The notes below the pieces were generated by a model. The model did not search any database. It was not told the DNA's origin and saw only the letters and a list, made by a program, of their open reading frames with translations. This document shows, in pieces, positions 23,502 to 33,941 of a DNA stretch of 64,000 nt (its first letter is position 1; each line of letters starts with the position of its first letter). Source of the stretch: Drechmeria coniospora (Eukaryota; Ascomycota; Sordariomycetes; Hypocreales; Ophiocordycipitaceae). A program made the position numbers and the translations under genes. The stretch spans positions 5,677,222 to 5,741,221 of the forward strand of contig NC_054390.1 of NCBI RefSeq assembly GCF_001625195.1. Reading direction: 5' to 3'.

Positions 23502-25815
23502 TGTCTGATGGGCAGATGATTGATGAGAGACGACGGTAGAAAAGGAACGTTTGAAGACGAAAGACTATACAAGCTGGAAGGAACGTTGGAGCAAAGGAAA
23601 GTGTCAAGTGAGTGTCTGGGAAAAAGAATGACTAGAAGAAATGCTTAAAGAAAGGAAAGTATGAACGATTAAGCCTGAATTGGATGGATAGTGCCATCGA
23701 ATGAGGATGGTTCCCTGGCCAATATATAACCTTCTAGCCGCCTTGCAACTATCGACTCAATGCCTGGTCCAGTAGGCTATGGCTCAGGGAACCCAGACCC
23801 ACATCGCTTCCGTCGAGATGGGTTGAAACATTTCTTGGGCAAAGGGACAAGTCGACCTGATCTGGTGTAACGTGCTTCGCCCTGCCCGCCGTCCACGTCC
23901 AGCACCGCTAGCGCCCTAAGCCTGAACAGCGATGCTGAAGAACTTTTTGGGGGCTCCACTATGATGAGGCAGCTATTGTATCAAATAACCTATCCAGCTC
24001 TGCCCAGCTGCCTCTCGACGTCGGATGTCCCGAGTTTTCGTTGCGACTTTATGTTGATCGATTCAAGCCCAGGTCAAACTATGCGTGCATCGTCCGAAGT
24101 TCAACTCCATGGCACCCCGACCCCAAGTGAAATGGCCAAATTGATGATGAATAAAGTATGAAGCCGGCTCATTACATCATCCTGATGATGATCGAGAATG
24201 ATGGTGGTCAAAATTTGGGGTCCGAATCATCATGGCTGGTCCTAGTTCCTCCAAGTGGGCATCGCCGGCTGAACCTGTGGGGTATCATCCCCTTTACTTC
24301 ACCAATGGCTCCGCCTCCACTATGGGTTCGTCGTATCTCCGCTACACCCTCAGCCGGCAGCCAACAGCAAGGTACGAGTACATGATGCAGGTATTCCTCG
24401 GCAGATGGGCGGTGCCTGCAGCTACTCCTTACGAGGCGTGGTCTTCATTTACTACTTTCTAGAAGTACATGTCCACGTAAGATTTCTTACGTCGTTGTGC
24501 TTTGTGCTGTCCGTGAACTAGTCTTTCCCAGCCAATGACTTCGCCTCCACCCTATGGGTTCGTCGTATTACTCCTCAGTGGGAGGGGAGGACTCTCACTG
24601 CTATACTTGCACTTCATCGCCTGTGCGCGTACGAATCCAAAGAACCCAATCGTTTCGTGGCCTCCCACACTAGCGTGCTATTTCTCCTCGTCGTTGGCCG
24701 TTGACAAGGTACGGTCTAGAGACAGAAGTGCTATAGAGGTCAGCGTCCAGGGGTCCAAGTGATGGTCAGGACTCTCAAGACTGGAGGCATTACCACCCAA
24801 GAGGCAATGGACGACAAGTCGAAATGGACATTCTGATGGCTAGGAGGAGCCCACGAGGCATTGGTTCGCAGTCCCGATGCTGAAGGGACCAGGTCTAGCC
24901 GTCTCAACCCACCCCTGATGGGTTAGCGGGTGTCGAACGAACCAATAACCTACGAGTCGGCTACGATTTGCCACGACCTATCGTCCTAGAGCATCACACC
25001 CGCAGCTGAGAGGCAGCCACGGTCAGGCATTCCGAGACGACGGGGGTGCGTACGCGAGCTTATTCTACCTCTCTCTCTCTGTGGAGGTACGAGACCGCAC
25101 ACTACGGTTCCGGAAATGAACGGCAGACCACCTTAAGCTGCCATGCGCATGCGCCAGCAATATTCTGTCACCTCGAGTGGCACCAGAGAGTCGTGGTGTT
25201 GCCCCAATGGAGTCGGTCTTGGGCCACGCTTGCAGGTAGGAGTAGCTTGCGCCTCTGCCCCATTCCACTCGGGAGCCACGCCAGCATCTCCAACCTGCCG
25301 CTTCTCCATTGGTGGTGGCTGTATGCCCAACCGCAGCAGTGATAGATCTAGGCTTCAAGAGAGATTCCAGCCCTGCGCCGCGGCAGCCCAAATAGATGCT
25401 CCGCAAGAGTTGCCTTCCCTATTGTGCAAGGTATTCTCGCTCGTGACGAGATAGGCGGGGACCTCTCCAAATGCTCGAGCTTCAGCTCAAGGTTCCAGCA
25501 GCATGGGAATGGGAGATCTATGAGAATCCTCCATGAGTGGCGTAGTACTGTATTGTACGGTCTCCCTGCGTGCGCATGACTCCCGCCGCGGACGGACTTC
25601 GCACTCGTGACGCCCAAACCTACGAGCCGACCGAACGCCGACAACTCAGCTTTGGCTCTCGTATCCAATCCAGGTGTTATGAAGATTAACTTGTCCATTT
25701 TCGCTAGCTTTTTTTCTTAATATCCATGATGCTTCACTAACTAACGCCTTGATGGTTTTGAACAGCTGCATTATGCAAACTTGCCAGGGCCAAGTCTGGC
25801 AAGCAGCGTAGTACA
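23502..25815. other. Intergenic region (2.3 kb)
   Basis: No supported gene. The part 24200-25700 is richer in GC than other gaps and contains ORFs on both strands, but none shows a known domain. A degenerate direct repeat of about 39 bp lies at 24301-24340 and 24531-24570. It could be an old decayed coding sequence or promoter DNA. Confidence 0.5.
24301..24570. repeat. Imperfect 39-bp direct repeat, two copies
   Basis: Copies at 24301-24340 and 24531-24570 share CCAATG.CT.CGCCTCCAC and, directly after it, TATGGGTTCGTCGTAT, with about four differences and one inserted base. The copies are 230 bp apart. Confidence 0.75.
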
Positions 25816-27275
25816 TTAACAAACAGGCCTCCCGTTACAAGACCTTGTTCTTGCCAAGCCTAGTTCCTGGATGCTCTCCGATTCGGATATTCTAGGGCTT
25901 TCATTGAAGAAGTTGAAACCAGAACTAGCCTCCAACATGCCAGGGGTTCGTTCATGTTGGTCGCTGCCGAGTCTCGTCATCCCTGCGTCAACTGGTTTCG
26001 ACGTCGTGATGGAGCGGCGGAACAAGCTCTTGCAGGCATCCCACGACGTGACGGTATAGATGACGGCATTCCAAAAGCCCTGCAATGGCAACACGAATGC
26101 GCTCATGTACAGCAACGGCACGCAGACTTGATTCTTATGAACCAACGAGTAGACGCGGTTGGCGCTCGAAGGAATCCACGTAACAAGGATTGCGGTAAAG
26201 AACAGTATGGCGCATTTTGTATAGGACCACGCTGCATTGTTCACCTCGTAGTTGTATCTGCGAACCGAGCTGCCTTGCGACGGCGGAACCTGGGCCATCT
26301 TCGGCGGCTGAAAGACTGCAGCCGGAATGGTGAGCTCGGCAGTGGTGCATGAGCGGCGTCGATCGGCAGAGATGTTGACCGAGTAAGCGCTGATGTTACT
26401 TTGTGTCCTTTGCACGTGTTCAATGTGGCTGTGCGACCCTTGGTCATTGTCTTCATTGTCGTCCCTGTCATCTTTGTCACTGCTGATCGTAATTTCCGTC
26501 TTCTTGAATGTCGCCATCGGTTGGTCATCAACAATGATAGTAGAGGCGTTGAATTCCATGAGCTGCTTGCGCTTCTCGAAAATGGTGCGGCCTGCGCTGG
26601 CATATATGGACATGGTGACGAGCATGATAATCCTGCAGACGATGAGTATTCCACCATACCAACAACGCACGATTCATTACTACGGACATGAGATCACTCA
26701 CCATATCGGCGCGTAAAAGGTGGCAATGCGAAGGACATCAAACTGGTTGGCAATCCAGCACCAGAGTGTCGCATTACCGTATATTCTTTCCCCTTGGGCA
26801 TTCCGATAGAATATATAGGTGAAGGCGGGTACAAAGGGAATGCCGTAGCAGCAGAGCAAATACCATTTTTCCATCTTGCGCAGGCGTTCTGCGTCGAACT
26901 TGTGGTAAAAAGTAAGGTAGACATTGACAGCCATGGCGAGAGTCCAAAGTGCATCTGCTGGCATAAAACTGTGCGCCATGTGAGCACTTGGATTCCCCCA
27001 TTACCGGGCACTACTCACAGTTGAATCAGGAACGCTTGAAACTGGCACCCAAAGGAGTCTACCCGGTATATCATAGATCGAGACATGAGTGTGCCAACAT
27101 TGCTCATTATGTTTCCAAACGAGGCATACAGCACAAGCCGGTTGATGGGCCTGTGAAAGGACTTTGAACAGGAAAACGTGATGATGATGAACATGCTGCC
27201 CAGAATCGAGAGCACCGAACATATCCGCTCGATGTCGGTGATGGCAAGGATATCGCCTGGGGTAAGTCCGCCCAT
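25816..27275 (-). CDS. cAMP-receptor-like seven-helix GPCR, 446 aa
   Basis: Exons are 27275-27019, 26968-26702 and 26632-25816; introns are 50 and 69 nt and the frame is continuous across both. Hydrophobic helices are visible at about 18-40, 47-66, 82-108, 122-143, 163-187, 309-330 and 342-370, i.e. seven. Diagnostic motifs of the fungal/Dictyostelium cAR-like class are GNIMSNVGTLMSR, FLIQLFMPADALWTLAMAVNVYLTF, CWI.NQFDVLRIATFYAPIW and FWNAVIYTVTSW. The third intracellular loop is very long (about 190-308), with an acidic cluster DKDDRDDNEDND at 227-238, and the C-terminal tail is Ser-rich. It should sit in the plasma membrane and couple to a G protein; the ligand is unknown. Confidence 0.92.
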
Positions 27276-28029
27276 TATCGGTCACGCCGCATGAGGTGAT
27301 GATGACGCCGGATGGTCAGCGAAATCGGATACTGGAATGGCTGAGTAGTCCCGGAACAGTCCAGCGACGACGCGCTTGAAATGACACTCATCTGCCAGAA
27401 TTTCAACAGAAATGAGTGTAGCAAGTGAGATTTCTGAATTTTCACAGCTCTGGGTCATGAATCGACTTGTCGTGCGGTTGCGGGTATCTATAAGCATTCT
27501 CGGTCCTTGCAGCTACCCAGTAAAACGTCCATAATCCCGACTGTGCGGTGCCAACGCGATGGCGGCAGAGTTGGCAGCCACCCTGACATGGTCAAGTTCG
27601 CCAGTTGGGTGGAATGTGACGCCGGCTCAAGACTTCAACACCATTGGACATGATCTCCTTTGCCACTTCAGCTGGCTGCTACGAAGACAAAGGGGGGAAA
27701 GTCGGGACCGTCTGGCTGACAGAGCGAGCACCCCCAACAAGATGGGCCCAACGCACGCCTCTGCAACTCTAAATTCCGAAGCCTACGTTTCAAGCGCTAT
27801 ATTAATAGCCCGCCGTTTTCATACCTGCTGTCAATCTGCCCAATTGGTGCCACACTGAAGCACATTGTGCGGAGGACCTCCGCATGCAGTATGAGCGATA
27901 GATTTTGAACAAGGGGGATCGGAATATCACGGCAAATGACGTATGTTGGCGGGCTACGGCAAGGGACGAATTTTTTCCATACAGACAGGACATGAAGTAG
28001 TCAATTCCGTCTATATGTCTACTTTGAAT
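27276..28029. other. Intergenic, upstream of GPCR gene
   Basis: Lies between the GPCR start and the F-box gene stop, both on the minus strand. It should contain the GPCR promoter and the F-box 3' UTR. No ORF with a recognisable domain. Confidence 0.55.
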
Positions 28030-28989
28030 CTATTGGGGTATTGTGTATGTGGCCGATGGCAAACACACCAGCTCGCCATGATGCTTATGCTCCTCTAAAT
28101 GTTGAAAATCAGGATGCTGAAAATCTTGCGACTTGAACTGCGCATCAAACTTTTGAACCGCGTCGGCATTAGGGGGGTCTCGAGGAACCTGAAGCCTGTC
28201 ATTCGTGTGTTGAAACTCGACAAGAATGCCAGTTCGCTTCAACAAGCTCTCGCAATGAGATTGGGCCGTCTCCGACAACATTTGGCCCTTGCATTTCTCC
28301 CACGTAACCCTGAACCATGCTGAATTTCTTGAGTGATTTCCGGCATGATGTTGGACCAAATCGTACAAGTCTCCCATACACACGCCGGGCCCTTTGCTTC
28401 GTGGTGGGACCAAGCCAGCTCGGAAGGGTAGCGCATCGCACTTCCAGATATTTATCTCGAAGTAGCCAATGTGACGAGTTGGCGGCTGCGAGATAAGCAT
28501 CCGGCGCCAGCTCGCATTTCTGCGAGTGAAGCGCTCCTGGTATTCCGAGGCCTGGCAATCGCTTTCACGGGTTTCGCCGTCATCTGCCGAGACGCTGTTG
28601 CCCTTTGATCGCGACCAAGGCAATTTTTCGAAGTCTCCCGCTCTCTTCATGGATCCAACCGGTGCTTTTTCCTCCTCTTGAGACACTTCGAAGAAAACAT
28701 GATTGAACTTTTCTGTCAACAGTGGATTGAGCTGAGTAGGTTGCGACGCCCCTGACCTGATAGGTCGGAAGTATAGGGCTTGTTGAATCATTGGCGACGA
28801 GGCGATCAGTCCGTTCCAGTGCCTGCTCACTCGGGCAGCAGACACTAGCAACGTTCTCATATCGGCTTCGAGGAGGATGGCCTCCAAGAGTTCTGGAATC
28901 GCCAGTACGGTCGCCATGGAGTTTGTTTGTGAGGAATCGGGCATCGAGCCACTTGCCATTTCGGACAACGGAGGCGTGTCGGATGCCAT
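28030..28989 (-). CDS. F-box-domain protein, 319 aa
   Basis: A single-exon gene. An F-box-like segment covers about residues 26-75: LAIPELLEAILLEADMRTLL, VSAARVSRHWNGLI, SSPMIQQALYFRP. The LPELL..IL pattern, the V.R.W core and the following FRP are typical of the large fungal family. In that family the F-box binds Skp1 and the rest selects substrates for SCF ubiquitin ligases. The C-terminal part has no WD40 or LRR repeats and is family-specific, with a conserved-looking RHIGYFEI segment. A small internal repeat, DFQHPDFQHL, lies near the C-terminus. Substrate and pathway are unknown. Confidence 0.8.
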   Translation of the reverse strand: MASDTPPLSEMASGSMPDSSQTNSMATVLAIPELLEAILLEADMRTLLVSAARVSRHWNGLIASSPMIQQALYFRPIRSGASQPTQLNPLLTEKFNHVFFEVSQEEEKAPVGSMKRAGDFEKLPWSRSKGNSVSADDGETRESDCQASEYQERFTRRNASWRRMLISQPPTRHIGYFEINIWKCDALPFRAGLVPPRSKGPGVCMGDLYDLVQHHAGNHSRNSAWFRVTWEKCKGQMLSETAQSHCESLLKRTGILVEFQHTNDRLQVPRDPPNADAVQKFDAQFKSQDFQHPDFQHLEEHKHHGELVCLPSATYTIPQ

Positions 28990-30160
28990 TGTTGGTATGG
29001 AAATTGTTTCTCAACGTTTCCCTTGTACCAATTAAGGGAACAGAATTGAATAGACCAGAACAGATGTGCTCAACTGATGGTTCCGTGTAGGTCTTAAATG
29101 ATGACATGCTGTCTGGGTACCTGAACTAGCACTCTCGGGCACCATCCACATATCCCGGACATGCCGCTGAGGAAATGTGTGTAGGAGATTCCGTGGTGGC
29201 TTGCTGAGCCCCAGGGTCCTTCACATGGAAGGGAGCTGCCAAAGACGCTGAAGCAGCTTCTACATGTGGTTGGCCGATAACATTGCGGGTCTTGACTCTA
29301 TTCTTGCTGGCCTGAAGTTTGAACTGAACTGAACCGTTGGGATGGATGAGAATGAAACCATCATTGGGCCACGAGTCCGAGTCTTGGAGCCCAGCGAGGC
29401 GTGTCGGTGGCTTCAGGGGTTCCACAACGCATCGTCCTTTCATGATCTCCACATCTCCCGATTGGCCCGTCCCGTCATGACATCTGATGGTGAATCGACG
29501 ATACTACCTAGCTCCAAACTTATCCGTAGTTGACGTTAGCGCTGCTTATCTCGTCTCATCGGACGGAAGAGTGGGTGCCAGCATGGTAGCGCGAGGGTGG
29601 GAGATGGGCTCCCCTTGCTGAGGCGCAGTTGAAAACGTAAGGGCTGGTTCTGAATCTCGGAGTCAGGTCGGTTTCATATGCTCCAGATGCTTGAGAATCC
29701 CACCGGCAAAGCCGTGTGGGTGAAGATTTCGGGGAGGCAACACTTGGTGTCGGCGATGCGAGCATGGATTCAGGGGCTATTTTACTACCATTAGTCTTCG
29801 CAGTATTCGGAGGTCACCCTCTGGACCGGCTGCCGCTACTGATTCGGGGCCTGCCTAGAGCCACACGCGGTGATCGTCATCAATCTGCAGGTATTCGTGG
29901 TGTGGCACCCGCGTTCGGGAGAATTACACATGCATTGCTGTTCGATGCAAGTACGCCTGCATTTGGATCATACGATTTACTGCTTTGAACGGGTACTTCG
30001 CATCCAAGAAGCAGGCCGAAGCAGGGCAGGACTTACGAAAATGTGCTACGTTCGTGATGCAGCCATGATGCTTGTCGACCGCCATCAGTTTCCAGCGGCC
30101 AGGTGAAATCATAGGTCTGTCTGGCTAGTCATGTCTCAAGCGGTGAACCTTTGACGTGCG
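28990..30160. other. Intergenic region (1.2 kb)
   Basis: Upstream of the F-box gene and downstream of the alpha/beta hydrolase gene. The ORFs are short and unrecognised; nothing else is seen. Confidence 0.55.
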
Positions 30161-31596
30161 TCATATTCTCACTTCTCGCCCTGGCTCTTCCCGCTGAGCT
30201 GCCGCTGCAACATCATCAGCACCCAGATCTCGCACGCTCGCCGCAAACCTCCCAATCGCCTCCTTCATTTCTGGCAGCACACCTTCCTCAACCCAAAAGT
30301 GTCCTGCCGTCTCAACCTCATGAGCACGAAACTTTGACGTGCTGATGGGATTGCTAGCCGATGCAACCGGAGCCGTGAGCTTCGCGACCCAAGCGCGCAG
30401 CTTTCCCGCCGACACAAATATGTCCTTGTCACCATACACGGCCAGCGTCGGATTTTGCACAAGCTTCATCTCGGCGGGAGGTCGTCCCTCCCGTCCTTCC
30501 ACGGCTGTCTCATGCTTCCTCTGATGATGTCGGCGAGCAGTGATGGCGGAGGGGAAAATTTCCATGGTGGCGAGGTGCATGACGAGACCCTGCAGAGGCG
30601 ACACCAAAAGGTAGGCTGCCCTCGGGGCTACCATGTTTTTCCGTTTTGGTAGCTTCGTGTCGACCTCATTCGCAGGTTCAACGGCCGGTGAAGACCCAAG
30701 GCCGCTGATCGTCGCCACGGTCGGCTGTTCGGAGCCATCGGTAGACCTCCTCGGGTGGTGTTTCGTCCTCCTCTTGGCCAAAAGTTCGCCAACACCCCTG
30801 CGCAACCTATCTTCCGCATCGAGCGAGAAACTCCTTCGGCCGGTGCTCTCATGGCTCTTGCGCGAAGGACCTCCCTCGTCGCCACCAATCCGCACACTCC
30901 CACGATGCGTTTTCAAATGTCTCGGGTGTAACTCTTGTCTATTCTGATATTGCTCCATCACCGCGGCGCGCATGCTGCCTAAGATCTCGTTTTGCTGCTC
31001 GGCGAGGTGTTCAGCCCGGAGGCGTATTTGGGCAGGATACGTGTCCGCCAATGGGGACTCGAAAGGCTCAAGAATGGCGCACAATGGGGGCAAATGCGCC
31101 GTGACCATGGCGCCGTACGAATAGCCGCCCATGAGAAGGGACGGTACCGGGAATCGTGCTCTCGTCTCGGGTGATGACGTTGGTCGGAAGGGATCCAGGT
31201 GCTGCACGTAATACACCACAAAGCCGACAGCGCTCGCGTAGTCTTGGATCTCAGGCTTCGCCGTCCATGACGTCCTTCCTGCCGAATGCCCGGCACCTCT
31301 GTTGCGCGTCAGTGCTGGCCTTGTGTGCCGTTCGGCCAACTTGCCCACCTGAAGTTGAAGGTCCCGACGAGGTAGCCCGTCCGCAGCAGCTGTGAGGCGA
31401 CTACCTCGACAATTCCGTCATCGTATGAACCGCCCATGGGCGCATACGGATGCGCAAACACTGCTGCGTGACGGTTCCATGGCGCAGCATGAGCGTTCGT
31501 CGCCGCCAGCGAGGCGGGATGGTAGATGCGGCAGTCGAGCGTCGTGCCATCGTACAGACTTGGTATGGTCAGCGTCAAGGCTGGATCGGGAAGCAT
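30161..31596 (-). CDS. Alpha/beta-hydrolase fold protein, 461 aa
   Basis: Exon 1 is 31596-31349 and exon 2 is 31298-30161; the 50-nt intron has donor GTGGGC, branch CACTGAC and acceptor AACAG. The start is the ATG at 31596; the frame extends upstream only through a TTG. The fold is visible as an early strand and HPYAPMGG loop, then FNFRGAGHSAG, and the nucleophile elbow GGYSYGA with Ser143. The acid is probably in AVYGDKD (about 373-375), and the base is His416 in TAGHFW. Between the elbow and the acid is an unusually long (about 170 residues) basic, charged, low-complexity insertion without predicted fold. This fits a hydrolase with an extended lid or disordered loop. Its substrate cannot be told. 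Confidence 0.85.
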
Positions 31597-32296
31597 CTTG
31601 TTCGCCGCATCTTGCAAAGTCGCGCAATCGTGTTTTCTAGGTATCTTGCGAGGGGTCTGGCGTGTAATTAGAGAAATGCGAAGCAGGGTAAAAGTGAGGC
31701 CCTAAAAGGCAGCTCAGGTCAGGTCACTGCCGACCAATTAATAGCAGCTACCAGTGGGACGTTTGGCCCTAACGCTTGACAGCGTGGCGCTCAAATTACC
31801 TAGCATTACTTGTAGCACTGGAACTTGTAGTAATACTGTATGTATTACGAGCATGTACGGAGTACGGAGCACATGTAATGTAATGTAATACGTACTTCTA
31901 CTGTAAGTAAGTTACAGTGCTCGTAGTACGAATACCACAACTGGAGACAAGCCGATGCAGCTTGCGCAAAGTCCCCAAGGACGGGCTATTCCACCTGCAC
32001 AATACTTGACACGGCCATGATCGATGTGGAATTATCGTTCGTTCCCTAGTAAGCTGGGTAGCCTCGAACTGGAATTAATAACCGAGGAAACGATAACGGC
32101 AAGGAAGAATCGGCGTTTCTTCTGGCAGTGACCACACCACGCAAAGCCTGAAAGTTCGAATCGTCGCATGGCATGGCAGCTTCGCAGTACCAGAAGGGGG
32201 TATGACAGCATTCTCAACGGCGCAACATTCCAGCAACCGGACATGACGAATCCAAATGTTGCCCTTCATCGATGGTCCGACTAGTACAACACACTA
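31597..32296. other. Intergenic with GTAC-word cluster
   Basis: Between two minus-strand genes. A cluster of dispersed-repeat words (tacggagtacgg, acatgtaatgtaatg, tactgtaagtaag) lies at about 31800-31930. No coding sequence seen. Confidence 0.6.
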
Positions 32297-33941
32297 TTAT
32301 TGTGCCTTCTTCTCCTTGGCCTCGGCCGCCTTCTGCTTTCGGCTTCTGATCCAGTTTCTTATCTCGGCAATCAGACCGAGCACGAGCGGAACGCCGACGG
32401 GCCCTAAAAGGGGCAGGTAGACGGCAACTTTGTGCTCGTCCGGAAAGAACAGCTGGCCGACCATGCTCTTCTCGAAAAAGGCCCTCTCGGCCTCCTCCTC
32501 GGCTATGCGGGCGTGCAACAGGCCCTCGGGCTCGCCGAGCTTGGTGCAGGCCTTCTCCAGATGATGCATGCTCTTGGATACGCCATCCGCCACGCTGGGA
32601 GGGATAGAGATGGATCGGAGTGAGCGCGCCAGCCTTGCCAGCGACCCCAGCGACGACGACGCTCGCAGGAGCAGATCTGTGGAGCGGATCCGCGACAGCG
32701 TGGACAGCCGCAGCGGCAGGGAGCCCGACTGCGGCGTGCCCAGCAGCGACAGCAGATGGCTGCCAAAGGTCAGCATGGGCTGCTTCAGCGTCTCGGCGGA
32801 AACGTGAGCCGCCGTCGCTGGCATCGACAACAGGTATACGGTGCCCCATTGCGGAATCATCCACGATTGCGACGTTTCGAGGTCCGAGCCGAGCCCGATT
32901 GTCTGGTTGCCGACGAAGAGAACAAAGTTGACGGTGGGCGCGCCGCCGATGGAGGGCGACAGCGGCCACTCGGCGGCATTGACAAAGGAAGCAAGGTGCT
33001 CCTTGCCGAGCACCTGCGATTGCACTCCGGGCGTGGCGTACAACTGCACCTGCGTGTCGATGGTGAAGTTGTGGATGGGACGCAGGACGTCAAGTATGGG
33101 CTTCATGAACTCGTCCAAGGCCGTCTCAATGTCCCACGTGTTGGGCACGGCGCCATCGGTGAAGAGCGAAAAGGTGAGATGGTACGTCGGGGCGTAGCGC
33201 AGCGACTTCGTCGTCCGGTTGGCAAGTGTTCCGGCGACCGTCGGGCTCAGGGCCGGTCGAGCTCCCGACGATGCGGAGGAGGTGGAGAGAAGATAGGCGA
33301 TGATGGACTGTTCCTCGGCAAAGATTGACTGTAGCTGGTCGGCGACAAAGGAGGCGAGGGAGGACGAGGCCGAGTTGGGCGAGGGAATCGCGTTGGGGGC
33401 GTAGGTCACATCGAGGTCTGGAGTGTGAGGGTTCAGCAACGCCGTGTTGGTTTCGCCAGGCCTGAGGTGTATCGTGAGGGCAGGCTCCGGCTCCTTTCCG
33501 TGCTCGACGGCCGCCTTGTCCGGGGCCAGCTGCAAGCGCAGGTGGTGTCCGGAAAAGTCGTTGAGATCGTCGAGGGTAAGCTGGGTGAGTCGGACGAGGT
33601 GGTGAGCCTCTGGGTCGGAGAGCGATTCGGTACGAACATGGATGTTGAGGGGGAAGACGGGTCGGCAGGCCTAAGTGTTCGGTCAGCCGCATGCCATCGG
33701 GGGATCGGATCAGGAGCGTCACCTTGCCATCCGCCCACTCGTTCATGCGATCAAGCGGCAGGCTTGCCCGATAAATACTCGTCGTCCTCCACCATATCGG
33801 CAGGCCGAGGATGATGACGATGAGCCAGAAGGAGAGCACAATGTGGGATCGACGGCGAATTTCCGACGGCTTCTCGGCTGGCGGCTGCTTGGCGGGCGCA
33901 GCCACGGATGCTGGTACGGACGCGGCCAGCTCTGAAGCCAT
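32297..33941 (-). CDS. GPI17: GPI transamidase component PIG-S/Gpi17, 530 aa
   Basis: Subunit of the ER-membrane complex that attaches GPI anchors to proteins. Exon 1 is 33941-33723 and exon 2 is 33670-32297. The 52-nt intron (donor GTGACG, branch CTGACC, acceptor CTTAG) joins ADGK to ACRPVFPLNI; reading through would leave the family frame. An N-terminal membrane helix (about 34-53, with LPIWWRTT right after it) and a C-terminal helix near residues 493-512 (PLLGPVGVPLVLGLIAEI) flank a large lumenal domain. This is the two-helix topology of PIG-S. Family segments seen include YHLTFSLFTDG, WDIETALDEFMKPILD, FVLFVGN, WGTVYLLS and LFFPDEHKVAVYLPLLGP. Length fits the family. The C-terminus is Lys-rich and lies in the cytosol. 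Confidence 0.93.

Noticed and set aside
13993..31596. Secondary-metabolite or other functional gene cluster
   Set aside because: No synthase, transporter, P450 or other backbone enzyme is present; the genes are regulators, a receptor, an F-box protein and a hydrolase without shared pathway evidence.
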